A stretch of DNA of 64,000 bases from Primula veris (lineage: Eukaryota > Streptophyta > Magnoliopsida > Ericales > Primulaceae), in the NCBI GenBank assembly GCA_963682055.1, contig OY821745.1:1123501-1187500 (forward strand). Reading direction: 5' to 3'. The notes under the pieces were generated by a model. It was not told where the DNA came from. It did no database searches and was given only the letters and a program-made list of their open reading frames with translations. Shown here piece by piece: positions 24,401 to 37,074 of the stretch (positions within the stretch are counted from its first letter, which is position 1; the number at the start of each line of letters is the position of its first letter). The translations under genes were made by a program, and so were the position numbers.

Positions 24401-24634
24401 TAGTTTTGCCTCTTTTTAATATATTGGCCGGCTTAATCTTTAAAAAAAAAAAATGCACATGCAGTTGGTGTCATATATATGAACAAAAAGATACCAATAT
24501 CAAGTACAGTAAACCATTTTATAAGTATTTAATAATATCTGATAAAAAAAAAACAAATGGTGCCTTCATTTAGCTCAGCAAATTAAACTTCTTGCATGAC
24601 TTTTTTTATATCATAGGTAAAGTGATGGCAAGTT

Positions 24635-25718
24635 TGTTGGAAAAACCATGTCAAACATGCTAGTTTTTAAATGGTCACGAGACCATTTTTGAGTCAAGAT
24701 TTCAAGTGACAGGCGTTGTCTTTTGGCACCATACTCAAGACGGTTGAGTAGATTGTATGACAAGTTTCGTAACGGTATGTCGCATGACCTATTCGGAGAA
24801 TGGAAGTGAATGAAAATTGACGTCAAAGATTGGGGTTGATAAATAGGAAAACTCTTAATGCTGAAAAATGAGTTTAATGAAAATAACTCATTGGAAACTC
24901 ACATTAAAAAATGAAGAGTCATTTTTACAATATATATACAAAGCTTAAGCGCGCCTGTTCGGCAAAAATGTCCAGCAAATCTGTAACTGTTGCAATAAAT
25001 ATGAATTCATTACAAAGTTAATACTGCAGTTTCGAATTTCGAAAACTGACAGCAGTAAAGTGACTTTAATGGCTGAGATACTCAGCCATCCTATAAATAG
25101 GCAAACTCCCCACAGGTCAAAAACACAACATTCTGAAATCAAACACAACAGCATATATCATCTCTCCAAATCAGCATTACATTTTAGTCAGAGAGAGCCA
25201 CCCACCAACAGTTCGACCTTGACTCGTCGCCAGTTTCCGGCGAGTCATCCGAGACATTGTACCTTGGGATCGAAGCGCCAAACATAACCATAAACCACAA
25301 AGGTGGTTAGGCGAATATCGGTTAAGGGCAGACTATTAAACAGTCGCCTCGTCTATTTATTTTCCTGCATTTTTTATTCCGCTTTACATTTCTACAATTT
25401 TATATTCTGTACATTTCAATTCTGTAATTTATTTTTCTGTTATGTAATTTCATTTCAGTCCTTTTTCTTTTCTGTAATTTCTATTCTGTTCTGTAATTTA
25501 CTTTTCAGTCCTGTAATTTTATTTAATTCCAGAAACAGTCCAGCATTTTAGTAATTATACTATTCTGTCTGGCAGTTTCTTTTAATTAACAAACAGTCCA
25601 GCAGTTTAATTTTATACTATACTGTCGGACAGTTTCGTTTAATTACAAAGCAGTCCAGCAGTTTAATAATTTATATTAATCTGTCTGGAATTTTAATTAA
25701 TAGCATTTACTTTCTGCA
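24635..25718 (+). mobile_element. Candidate solo LTR (copia-like)
   Basis: The block begins TGTTGGAAAAACC and ends CTTTCTGCA, the TG...CA form of an LTR. Inside it has a TATA box (CTATAAATAGG near 25090) at a U3/R-like position and a long T-rich stretch with repeated TTCTGTAATTT, typical of R/U5. GCAAGT occurs at both edges (24628-24633 and 25716-25721), but the register does not give a clean 5-bp target duplication with TG...CA ends. No internal retroelement sequence follows, so a solo LTR is the best guess. Confidence 0.4.
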
Positions 25719-28700
25719 AGTGTCGGAATTTGTAATAGAGTCACATTCCATTATAGAAATAAAATTATTTGTTTCTTTTTAGTCATTGCACCATAAATTA
25801 TTGTTTTTATGTACACGAAAACTAACAAAGTTTTAGTTACACGAATGAATGTGATCCCATAATTATCTAAATGGTTTATCTCCAAATATTATTCCGATTT
25901 GATAGGCATATACCAAGTGAAAAAAACAAGGAAATTACTGGCTTTTTACTCATTTTTAGAAGTACTGATCTACCGAAATTCTTCATTTGATTTGGTATAC
26001 GTACGTTTTCAGGCTCTATGTTTCATCTTTTTAAATATTTAAGGTTTAGCTTAAATTCTTATTCTTATTCTTACACACCGATGAAAACGCGGGTTTTTCT
26101 TTTGTTTAGTCAATCAATTGAACGGCACAAAGTTTCGTTTTTAAAAATAAATATTCAATTATTAACTTTTTTTAAATTTTGATTAATAATTAAATTTAGG
26201 GTAGTATCCACTAGGTTTCTATATTTTTATTTGAGTTTTTATTATGTTGTAAAATTTATTTTTAATTTATTAAATCATAATTTGTCTAATATATAATAAA
26301 AATTAAAAAATTAAATTAGTTATTGAAAATATATAATCTAACCCTTCATTTTTTAATCTAATAGTTTTAAAAATAACTAGACATTGAACAGTTTAACTGA
26401 ATGACCGCAAAAAAAGGGAAAACGCTCTTAATAAGCAACACACGAATAGATATATAAGAAAGGATTGGTTGATAGACTAGGAATCATACAATTCCTGAAC
26501 TACTCAAACGTAACAATTCAGAAAAAGAATAAAAAATAACAAACGCATCAAACATGAATATTTGTTGTTTTACTTATTAAAAACTCTAGTCAACCTATGT
26601 GTCAAATATTTGTACAGACAAGATTTTGTTTTTTTAATTTCATTATAGAATTTAGTACATTAATTAATCTTATAATTTTATGTAATCTTCTATGTGGTCT
26701 CCTATATTAAATAAAACAGCAAAAGACCTGATTTGTTAAATAAATAACATATTTGGTCACTTATTTTCTTTCAAAAAAATTATAGTATAATTTTAGGCCG
26801 AATGCGAATTTTGTAAAAAATTTGCTTCCTATCATTGATTTTTTTTTTTGTTAAATGTGCTCAACTTATTGCATTTAATATTTTCTAGCTTAATATTTTA
26901 TCATTTATTAATTGTATCTTATAAGTTCTATTTAAATATTTTCTTTTTGTTTACATAGAAAAATAGACTCATTTTTAAGATGACATAAACCCTAAAACTC
27001 TGGAAACGGCCGTGAGTGCTAGGAAGGATCGGCACGGTCTCAACTTAGTTAGGAAACATATTCACTTTTTTAGGTTTGTGTCTGAGTTTCTAGACTCTTA
27101 TTCAATTCTATAAAATAGAAAGAAAAAAACTGCTTATTTCAAACAAAAAAAAAAACTGACGAGTTAATAATTAAAATAAACATCAATGGTCTTTCTAAAT
27201 TGTGTCAAAAGAAAAAAAGAAAGAAAAAACTAAGTCTTTTATGAAGAATAAACATGAAAATGCATTGTTCATGTTTTCCAAATATAGATCATAAAAATAT
27301 TCCTTCATATGCTAATGATATTTTAGAGCATCCATAATAGTTATTATAAAATTTTGTTGTTAAGTATTGTCATGTCATTATTTATATATATTTTGAGTGA
27401 CATGTACCTATAAAGTTTAGGACTCCCATTATTTTAACTTTAACACAACATTATCTATTCTTTAATTAAAAAAATAATTATTCAATTGATACTAAACTTT
27501 TTAGAAGAACATATTTTTACTTTATATATCAATAAGAAAGAAAGGAAAATCCATTAGAAATAAGGAAAATCAAAGTAAAAAAAACAGTCCAATAATAATA
27601 TGTCCAATGAAGGAAATTATGTCCAGAAATATGAATGGAGAATAAGAAAAAAGAAATAAAAAAAAACAATCTACTAAAAATATGCCCACAAATATGAAGT
27701 ATATTATTCAAAATATTAATATGAGAACAAGGAAAAAAAAGAAAAAAAATCCCACTAAAATATGCCCACAAATACAAAGGAGAGAAAATACTCAAATAAT
27801 AACACGCTAAGTATAGAGTATATGTTACACTAATGGCTAATTTTGGGAGAATGAAACAGTTAATTAGATGGGTGAGTCAAACATTTTGTCATGTTATCGC
27901 TTATTAAAAATATTGTTATATTTAATAACTTTTTTAACATCTATAAAAATAATAAATAATTTAACACAACTAATAGAGACAAAAAATTATATTATTAACT
28001 AACAATTTTAGTTAAAAAGAGAGATAACACCACTATTATAAATGATATTAGTAATTTTACATTGAGTTTTCTTGGTTCATTTATATTGCATTAAAGTAGG
28101 AAAAAAACACCATATCTTATCCAAATTACCTTGTTACCTATGTCGTTCACAGATACAAATATGATCAAACTTGTACAGTTGCACTATCGATCATTGTAAA
28201 AATTTAATAAAAATTACAAAGTTTATGACAATATATAATAGTAGAAACATTTATTGTGTTAAGATATATAGGTTGTAGTTAGTACAGTTAGTTTGTAATC
28301 TTTGGTTAGTTTGTTTGCCTGTTAATATATATACTCATCTTTATCGATTTACTTGTTCTATACGAGATCATACGCAAATTTGATCGGATTTGAACATATA
28401 ACTAAATTGTCGAAACGGAAAATTTCATTTTTTTTTACATAGTTTAAATGCTAAACCATGTGATAGAATTTTTTTTAAAATTATTTCGTCAATTTAGTTA
28501 CATGTTTAAAACCGTTCAAAATTACGCTTGATTTCGTATATGACATATAAATTGATACGAAACGAGCGAGTAAAATTATTCGTCAATTTAGTTATATGTT
28601 TAAAACTGTTCAAAATTATGTATGATTTCGTATATGAGATATAAATTGATACGGAACGAACGGGTATGTTTGATATATTGTAATCTTTGGTTCGTTTCAA

Positions 28701-28960
28701 ATATAATTTTATTTATATTTTATAGTTTATCTCTCCAAAATCATTTCGGATTAAACCCAGATCACTGCAAAAATTTAATATTATAAAAATCAGGAAGTAG
28801 TAATGACATAAAAGTAAAAAAAATTAAATAGTCATGATATATTTCAATAATGACCTAAATACACCGTACACGTTAGTGACACCTATGTATTTGACTTTAA
28901 ATCTCCTTAAATTCTGAGCCGTTAATAAATTTAGTAGATGAGAAATCCAACTCAAAGCTG
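25719..28960. other. AT-rich intergenic region
   Basis: No gene is supported. A direct duplication of about 90 bp lies at 28485-28665 (TCGTCAATTTAGTTA twice, TTGATACG twice). A-rich repeats with CCCACAAATA lie at 27590-27790. The phrase GAGCATCCATAATAG at 27328 looks like one end of a MITE, with a weak partner near 28015-28060, not convincing enough to call. Confidence 0.4.
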
Positions 28961-29005
28961 AGTCATGAAAGGTATCTATTCACGCTCTTTCCAACTCATT
29001 CACAC

Positions 29006-29145
29006 AGGAGCAGAGTATCTGACTCTGAGTCAGAGTTACTCTGTTTTTCACAGCCATTGGATTTGTTACAGTTTAAATTTAATAACAGATCCAATGGCTG
29101 TGGAAAGCAGAATAACTCTGACTCAGAGTCAGGTACTCTGCTTCC
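29006..29145. mobile_element. 140-bp foldback MITE with 9-bp target duplication
   Basis: Almost the whole element is an inverted repeat. The left arm begins AGGAGCAGAGTATCTGAC, and the reverse complement of the right end begins GGAAGCAGAGTACCTGAC. The arms pair for about 60 bases through CACAGCCATTGGAT and its complement. The 9-bp sequence CATTCACAC flanks it on both sides (28997-29005 and 29146-29154). A 9-bp duplication points to a Mutator-like origin. There is no coding capacity. Confidence 0.85.
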
Positions 29146-29154
29146 CATTCACAC

Positions 29155-29552
29155 CTAATTTATTAATTTCCCGTTAATACGAAATTACGTGTAATTTTAA
29201 ACGGTTTATAATATATATTAAAATAAAAAAATTTAAAACTAAATTATATAATTTAATTTTTAAACTATATTATTAAATTTTAAAAAAAATTCATTTCGAT
29301 AATTTTAATACAATTTAATGACCGATTAAAATTAAAAATAGTTTAGTAATGATTGTGGTAATTGGAAACACATGCACATATTTTTAAAAAGAATATTAAA
29401 TATTTAAAATGTTACCAACTTGCATGATGTTAGATTATTGTATTTGGAAAGATAAGATAAAATTTTGAAAAAGAAGGAAATAAGTTTCAAGATTTTCAAG
29501 AGAAGGACTCCGATGTTGTGAATTCTCCCGGAAGGACATTTTTTCCGACTAG
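29155..29552. other. Upstream region of the inositol oxygenase gene
   Basis: AT-rich sequence with no gene. It presumably includes the distal promoter of the next gene, but I recognise no specific element. Confidence 0.4.
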
Positions 29553-29560
29553 TATAAATA
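29553..29560 (+). promoter_or_regulatory. TATA box of the inositol oxygenase gene
   Basis: TATAAATA lies 121 bases before the ATG at 29674, in a normal position for a plant core promoter with a leader of roughly 90 bases. Confidence 0.55.
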
Positions 29561-29673
29561 AGTCTCATTAATCTTTTAACAAAAACATGCAACTAATTCA
29601 CTTTTCTTGTGTTATTTTATATTTTGTTTTTCAATTTTAATACAAGTTGAAGGCTTGAGTTTATTGCTTCACC

Positions 29674-32600
29674 ATGACAATCCTTATTGATCAACCTGAG
29701 TTTGGTAAATTCTTTTGTTTTCTTTTTCTTGGCAAATTTAGGTTGTTTTTTTTTTTCTTGCTTGAGTTATACAGCATCTATTTTCCTGCAACAGTTTCGT
29801 TTGGTGTTTTCGGATTTGATTTTTCTCCCTATTTCTTGAATCAAGAAAACAACTAGATCTGTTTTTTTTTTTGTGATTGAACCGATTACACTTGTGTTTT
29901 CCTTTTTCTCTTTTTATATTTTATGAAAATGTCATTTTTCTGTTTACTGCATTTGTATTTGATTTTTCTCCTTATTTCTTGAATCAAGAAAACAACCAGA
30001 TCTGTTTTTTTTTTTTTGTGATTGAACCGATTACACTTTTGTTTCCCTTTTTCTGTTTTTATTTTTATTTTTGAGAAAATGTTTTTTCTACCTAAAATCT
30101 AGCTTTGTATGGTAAGAAACAAAAAAATTACTAATATACTATAAAAAAAGTAAGAAAATAGCTAGACAGATGTGGATTTTTTTCTTCTAATTTTTTTTTT
30201 CTTCAAGTTTTTGTGTTCATATGTATAAATAAAATGTTTAACCAGGAGTTGAGGTTCATGAGGACAAGAAGATTTCCAACAATGAAAATGAATTGGTATT
30301 GGATGACGGATTTATGGTTCCGGAGATTAATTCTTTTGGCCACAATTTTAGGTTAATTTTTTCCCCAATAACTATATTAATCTGCATAATATAAGAAAAT
30401 TGCAATCTTAAACATTTTCAAAAGAATAAGCCAAAAATTTAATAAGTGTTTGTTGAAGCAAGTCAATATGTTATATGAGGAAAAAAACACTTGCAATCTC
30501 CTAAACTATATCATCTGCTATCCAAAAATAATTAAGTAGTTAATTGGAAACTGTTTTATCCAATTTAATGGGATTGTTAGAGACCAGTATTAGGAGACAG
30601 ATAATATTTTTACCTTAATTTAGAAATGATATTGACCTACTCCATCTTAACCAATCACTTAAATGAATAAGGTATAAATAATGCAATAATTAAAAGATCG
30701 CTGTTCTTTTCATGCAAAAATATTACGAGATGATCATTTGTCGAGAAAATTACGATGTAGTCGAGTTGTCCAAACATTGGTATTTGTGTCCTTTGTTTCA
30801 TCGAGCCTGTATCTTCTACCTTAAACACACCAAAAATCCAAAAAAGTTTAGCTTTTAACCAAAAAAACGTGAAATCGGTAAATAGTCTTTGATCAACCAA
30901 ATAAAATCCAATTTTAGATAGATATAAAAAGGACTTAAACTCAAAGACTGCAACCAAACAGGGCCTTACAGACTTGGCTAGGCCAACAATATTGGACCCT
31001 AACAGGTACCCAAATAGATTAGCCCATATTCAGATGTCGTATCTACTTAACAACATTGTATTTCATTTTATTTTCTTGAATCTATTTTAAATATGACTAT
31101 ATTAGGACTACTATAATGATTTTTTTTTTTTTAATTTCCCTAATTACAGTAATGACTTTATCAGAACATTTTATTTGTGAAAATAGGGATTATAACGCGG
31201 AGAGCCTGCGACAGCAAGGCGTGGAAGATTTCTACCGCATCAATCACATTAACCAAACTGTAGACTTTGTACGTTGTCTCGACTCATTTGGTTGGTAAAC
31301 TAATAAAAGTTAGTCCGTTTTAACACCGACAATTAATTTAAGTCATTAAATTTCAGGTGAAGAAAATGAGGGAAAAGTACATGAAAATGGATAAAGTTGA
31401 AATGAGCATATGGGAGTGTTGTGAGCTACTAAATGAAGTGGTGGATGAGAGTGATCCTGATTTAGATGAGCCACAAATTGAACATTTGTTACAAACTGCT
31501 GAGGCTATAAGAAGAGATTATCCTAATGAAGATTGGCTTCACTTGACTGCCCTTATCCATGGTACTATTTTTATACTTTACAGTACATATTTATTGTCAT
31601 TTAACACGCTAAAACACACACAAATATAATTATATATGGCTTGTTTGACGGCATTTTTTAAGGCGTCAAAGCCAAAACTTGTACTTTGGGTTGCCATAAG
31701 GGAAAAACTAGTTTTGTAAGGCTGCGAAAAAAGAAGTTATTTGGGATCATTTGAAAAGCAAAGTTTTTAAAAAATGGGGTTTTTAGGTAAGTTTTCTGGG
31801 CAACCTCCTATCATCATACGGGTCGTCGTTTTTCCTGAGTATATAAACTTGACTTATTTGAGTTGAAGAGAATAAAACTAGTTTAGCTCTGCTTAGAGAA
31901 TCGTATTTTTGAAGTCAATGTATCATGTACCTGGGCTCTAAACTGGACAATTTAAAAAACTTAACTTGAAAACCGAAGAAAAGCAAGTTCTAACCTTAAA
32001 AGCTGCAATCTGAGATCTGGCAAACTTAATAATCAATTAGGTTTACCAAAGCTCTAAGTTCATGCAACATCTACCATAATGTTATAGTTTTATATAACAA
32101 TAAAGCCACTAAAAATATTGTCAAATCATTCCTGTTTGAGACGTTTTTTTCCATTTAAATCCTAGCTAATACAGTAATTGCCAATTACAGTAGCTGACTT
32201 GGTTGTGTTAATGTCATTGTAGATCTCGGCAAGGTTCTACTTCTCCCTAGCTTCGGAGAGCTCCCTCAATGGGCTGTTGTAGGTAATATATAATTTTTCC
32301 TACAACATTCAATATGTATTGATAAAACTTGTGATTTATATTTCCCTCGAGGTTCCCAAAAACATTAATTTCTGACAAAAATCACCAACATTTCAGGTGA
32401 TACTTTCCCAGTGGGATGCGCTTTTGACGGATCAATAGTCCATCACAAGGTTTAAACCTCTGTTTTAACATTCACGCTACATAGCGCTACGTAGGGCGAA
32501 ATAGCGTTTTTTTGGTAAAAAACGCAACGAAAAATCACGATTTTGGGTGGAATTGTGCTAAAATCGCGCTATAGGGGACCAAAAGCGCAAAAAGCGCGAA

Positions 32601-34115
32601 ATTCTGGACCAAAAGCGTAAATAGCGAGTTAAAAAAAAACAGCGGATCTAAATAATTAATATATATTGTGTAATTTTCATAAAAGTGTTTGCAGTCCAGA
32701 TGGTTGAGACAGTGCTGTAATTTTCAACAGACCCAAGTTCAAAACTCACCAACAACAATTTTTTTTTTGATTTTTTTTATTACTTTCTAATATAACTATA
32801 CATTTCTTTTTTTTTTGTTATATATTCTAAAGTTTAGTGTATATTTAGGCAAAAAAAAATACACCGCAAAGCGCTATATAGCAACGCTATTAGCGCTTTT
32901 AGCGTTTCTATCGAAAAAACGCTACGATAGCGATAACGCTATTTAAAACAATGGTTTAAACCCACCTAGCAAAATATTGAAAAACTCTAGTATAGCATAA
33001 TAAGTAGATTTTAGTTTTTATAATTGTTTTGGCTTTATGATTAATGCAGTACTTCAAGGGAAATACTGACTACGAAAATCCTGCTTACGATACAAAGTTG
33101 GGAGTTTATTCTGAGGGGTGTGGACTCAACAATGTGATGATGTCTTGGGGTCACGATGACTATATGTATCTGGTAACTCTTTTTTTCTGTTTCCAAGCTA
33201 TTTTTGCAATGTGATTTTCGAATGTTATTATACAAGATGTACGTACAGAGTGATCCTGGTTTGTTCCTAACACACTTGTTTGGCTCAGTTTGTTTTTGCC
33301 ATATAGCTAGCTTGTTTACGCTTGATAAAAGTTGCTAGACTTATTCATCAAAAAATAATTAGTCTTCTCGGACAGAAAACACAGTTACTGTAGTTCTTAT
33401 AATAAAAAATAATAAAGTAGTTCTTATACGCACATTTTAAATTTTGAACTGTTTTTATATTTACTCTATTCTGTTGCACATAACTGGACAATAAGCTTAT
33501 GAATTGCCCACTGTGTTTCTTTTTTCAGGTGGCTAAGGAGAATAATACTACTTTACCTTCAGCCGGTCTTTTCATCATCAGATACCATTCATTTTATGGT
33601 AAGTGGAATAAAGATTTTAATATGTAAGATTATGCAATAGTTACTGTAATTGCAAATTTGAAATGGAAAGGGAAAACATAATGGAATGATTTTCTTCTCT
33701 AGCTTTACATAAGTCGGGAGCATACAAGCACTTGATGAATGAGGAGGATGTTGAGAATTTGAAGTGGCTCCAAGTATTCAAGTATTATATCGATGATGTT
33801 ATCTATTCAGATTTCTTCCTAGAATATTTCTTAGAAATACTTGAATCCTCAAAAATGCTGATCGTTTTTTTGTATTCCTGCTTGCAGCAAATATGATTTA
33901 TACAGCAAGAGCAAAGTTAGAGTTGATGTTGAGAAAGTGAAACCATATTATCTCTCTCTCATTGAAAAGGTTAGCCACTACCACTTTGATGAATGCAATT
34001 ATTCTAGAAATATGTTGAATGTTGTATAACATAATGTTTTTGTTGATGAAAACTTCTCTTAGTCTAATTGACCCGTGTTACGTTGCAGTATTTCCCGGAG
34101 AAGCTGAGGTGGTAA
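29674..34115 (+). CDS. MIOX: Inositol oxygenase (myo-inositol to D-glucuronate)
   Basis: Eleven exons: 29674-29704, 30246-30351, 31187-31268, 31357-31561, 32223-32282, 32397-32449, 33050-33172, 33529-33598, 33703-33781, 33888-33969 and 34089-34115. All introns are GT-AG and the joined frame is open for 305 residues, near the usual plant length of about 310. The cytosolic di-iron enzyme uses O2 to cleave myo-inositol to glucuronic acid, which feeds UDP-glucuronate and cell-wall sugars. By alignment with the known animal enzyme, the iron ligands are His116, the HD pair His141-Asp142 (LIHDLGKV), His214 (SWGHDDYMY), His240 (RYHSFY) and Asp273 (NKYDLY); spacing is conserved. The ends SFGHNFRDY and FPEKLRW are typical. 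Introns 1 and 6 carry repeats, and intron 6 holds a transposon next to its 5' splice site. No broken features seen. Confidence 0.95.
29820..30075 (+). repeat. Direct duplication in inositol oxygenase intron 1
   Basis: A unit of about 135 bases containing TTTCTTGAATCAAGAAAACAA, a T-run, and GTGATTGAACCGATTACACT occurs twice in a row, starting near 29820 and 29957. It lies wholly in the T-rich first intron. Confidence 0.75.
32459..32952. mobile_element. Non-autonomous AGCGCT-rich element in intron 6
   Basis: An element of about 490 bp whose ends are rich in AGCGCT/TAGCG motifs (CATAGCGCTACG on the left, AGCGATAACGCTATTTAAAAC on the right). The sequence GGTTTAAACC is present on both sides (32449-32458 and 32953-32962), giving an 8-10 bp target duplication. 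The left copy of that duplication contains the intron's 5' splice site. A related element in opposite orientation lies at 53185-53788. No coding capacity; a hAT or Mutator-like DNA MITE is likely. Confidence 0.75.
32690..32775 (+). mobile_element. Possible SINE fragment nested in the intron-6 element
   Basis: CAGATGGTTGAGACAGTG resembles a pol III A box. About 35 bases on, AAGTTCAAAACTC resembles a B box, followed by a long T-rich tract. The related element at 53185-53788 lacks this stretch, consistent with nested insertion. The match to consensus boxes is imperfect. Confidence 0.35.
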
Positions 34116-34559
34116 AAGCTGGAGCTTGTTTGGCATAGAAAGTTTAATGATTATGACAAGAATGGGGATTAAAAATACATCTAAAAGTTGCCTCCTTGTT
34201 TGTTTTTGTTCTTTTACATTTTTCATTAGCTTTGTTCTTATACTCTTTTTTCGTACAATTGAGCTTGTAGTACGGAAAAAATGTTGTGTTGAAATAATAA
34301 TATCCCCCTTCATGTAAACTCAACTGATATTACCTCAGTTGAAAAAGATTGGACCATATTGAATCTATTTCTGTTATGAAAATTTTATTTCAAGGTATTT
34401 TACTTTGTTCATGATTTATATACACCATGGCCGAACCTAGTTGGCCGAACCTATTTTTTTTATTTGGGTGAGTATATGTGGCCGCTGTAAGTCGAGATCA
34501 AGGCATAACACAGTGGTTGATCTGTGCTACTAACAATATTTTATCAACTTGTCCTAGAA

Positions 34560-34860
34560 CAAATGATAACAAAAAAAAGGCTATCATTGTTCATTTGCAT
34601 GGTTTAATGATCTGTTTGGCTCAGAATTTGACGAATATCATTGTAGAATATCATTGTAGAATCAGATGCTACTTCAGTAGTAAGTGGTCTAGATACAAAT
34701 ATAACCCCTCAAGTGGATTTGTCAATTATTTGGGAAGCTTTAATTAGTGTGCCTAAAAGAGTTGATAATTGAAGAGGTCATGTTTGTATCTAGAGAGCAG
34801 AATAGTGTTGCTGATCTACTTGTGAAGTTCAGTCGAAATGGGGAAAATTTCAGTGTTTAG
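34560..34860 (+). pseudogene. Decayed LINE RNase H-like fragment
   Basis: From about 34600 one frame reads LTNIIVE, then (after a 13-base duplication of AATATCATTGTAG) IIVESDATSVVSGL and later LSIIWEALISVPKR. A one-base shift near 34762 restores EEVMFVSREQNSVADLLVKF. This is the order found in the RNase H-like domain of plant non-LTR retrotransposons: a VESD strand with a catalytic Asp, then an REQNSVAD-type motif. It is broken by the duplication and the frameshift, so it is a dead remnant downstream of the inositol oxygenase gene. Confidence 0.6.
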
Positions 34861-34869
34861 AGCTGGGGA

Positions 34870-36010
34870 TTTGCCAAGGAAAGAGGCAAATTTGTATGGA
34901 TCTGGATCGGTTTGGATTACCTTGGTTCCGCGCTCAAAGGGAATGAAATAATGCTTCTATGTCGTGTGCTTATTAGAAGAGTTACGGAAAATTTTGTGGT
35001 TAGTAACAGTTTGTTTTGTTTCGACAATTTTTTAGTACTGAAGCTTTATTTAGCTACTGATAAGTGATAATGATTTATAAGTTTATATGCATCACGGGAG
35101 AGGTGTTTTCACTCTTATGTCAATTAAAATTAGAAAATATGCCTTAAAAAGTTCATTTTTTTTTAAGCATATTGTTTGTTTCTCATACTATTATTGTGGG
35201 ATAATGAATATTTAGCCCAATAAAAACCTTTATTTTTTCAATTTTACAATTGCCTGTACAAGATGAATTCGACAAAGTCTATGGCATCAATTTCAATCTC
35301 AAGTTTGTTCTCATACCACAGCATAATGACGATTAACTGGAATGAAATTCTTCCGGTCACAATATCAGTATAATCACATTTTTTGTCTAGTAACAACTCT
35401 AACATCGAAATTACGACAAAGTAGTAGAGCATTGGATGATAAGGACGTTTCAACGTCAGCACACTGCACACATACTTTCCGAATCTTTACAAACAAGAAA
35501 AGCGCAACCTGTGCTATCTCCGAGTGATAGAATAATATCATTTGAATTGTTTCAAGAATCATTTGTTGTTTCAATCCTTTTGTAGTTTACATTATTTACA
35601 CCATGGCCGCCTATTTGATTTCGAAGCACAACACAAATTATTGTCTCTTTGTAAGTTTTGTACAACCCAATATAAGGACCAAAATCAACATATTAGCTAT
35701 AAATAGGGACTATTGTAATACTTCCAATCATACTCATTGATTTGGCATGGTCTCTTTAATAAAAAATAGTAATTGAAGGTATCATACAAATAAATAACTA
35801 GTTACACTAAAAGTAAAAAAAAAAAAAATGATACACAATCAATGTATATAAACTTACATTGGTAAGGATTTTTTTTCTTACCTATAAAATAGAGTTTTTC
35901 ACTTACTTTCTTAAAAATTATAAATGTATATTATTTAAGTAAAATCTGTTTCATTTGGATATTTACTTTTGAGATTAGTACATCATTTCAAAAAGTTCAA
36001 TTATTGCTGG
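34870..36010. other. Intergenic region
   Basis: No gene is supported; open frames near 35244-35574 overlap on both strands without domain content. AT-rich at 35800-36000. Confidence 0.4.
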
Positions 36011-36016
36011 TGTAAC

Positions 36017-36218
36017 CACTATAAAAAAAATACTCAAATAACGACGGGATTAGTGACGATATTTTTGTTATGAGCTTATAGCTACGGTTTTTATGACGGA
36101 TTTGTGACGGATTTGTGACAGCTTAGTCAATTTGCGACAGATTTGTGATAACCTTTTAAATTAGCGACAGACTTGTGACAGTTTTTAAATCTCAATAAAT
36201 CAAATATTATTTGTAGTG
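36017..36218. mobile_element. CACTA-type MITE (202 bp)
   Basis: Begins CACTATAAAAAAAATACTC and ends ATTATTTGTAGTG, so both termini are CACTA/TAGTG. It is flanked by the 3-bp duplication AAC (36014-36016 and 36219-36221), as CACTA (EnSpm-like) elements make. Inside are repeated GTGACGG and GACAGATTTGTGA motifs, the usual subterminal repeats. It is of the same family as the insertion at 42098-42290. Confidence 0.85.
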
Positions 36219-37074
36219 AACTTATGTAGGAAGAAAACAAAAATGAGAAACTATATTATCCAAAACTATAACCGGCAAAGTGACAAAAGTGAGAAACTTT
36301 CCGTTCTAAATTATTAGTTCAATTTACATAGATATAAACAATTTGTTTAGGTTTACATATCTGTTTTTCTCACATTAACTATGATGAAAAAGTAAAAGAA
36401 AATATTAAACTTTTGATATAGATCGAGTAGCTAGCTAGGGTAGTTATGATGTTACCTTCATAAGTAAATTGGAAGGTGCATAATATTGGATGTAAAGTAA
36501 TAGTATTTGCTATAGTTACCTAAAAACTTTAACACAAAAACACTACCTGCTGACGTGACGGACTAGGTGCACCAATTATGAATTAAATGAAAATATGATT
36601 TCAATATCGAAACAAAAATGATTGATACACTTAACCCGTCACATCATCGGGTAATGTTTTTGGGTAAGTTTTTTGGATGGCTAAGTTAGAACGTTATGCA
36701 TGGCAATTTAATCATTAATTACCAATTACCATGTTGATAAAAGTTTCAACTAATTCTCATTTGGGAAAGTGATGATAAGATATGACTTTTAGCTTCCTTT
36801 AAAGTCTACAATCACTTAATTAAATGTTTTTATGAATATAAGTCAAATTTGTAATCCTTGTTCACGTTAAACTCTAGAGGTCAACAACGATATTCAACTA
36901 CGTGTTCAAGAAAAACTGCACGCAATTTAGTTTGAAAATATACCAGAAGATACCATCAAATTTTGTATCTAAATCGTAACTTTTCAGGATAAAAAATAAT
37001 ATTTTATTATGATGAGAGTAATTGCTTTCAGATTTGAAATCTCTCGAAAGACTATCTTCATGCATATAAATAGG

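Noticed and set aside
24138..24419. Phe/Gly-rich 93-codon frame
   Set aside because: It is a translation of the CGGTTT repeat, and the same repeat at 58960 gives similar artefact frames on both strands.
27326..28070. MITE starting GAGCATCC
   Set aside because: The right-end partner is weak and I found no target duplication.
30640..30970. MITE in inositol oxygenase intron 2 ending CCAAACAGGGCC
   Set aside because: Only one end resembles a known terminal motif; the left end could not be located.
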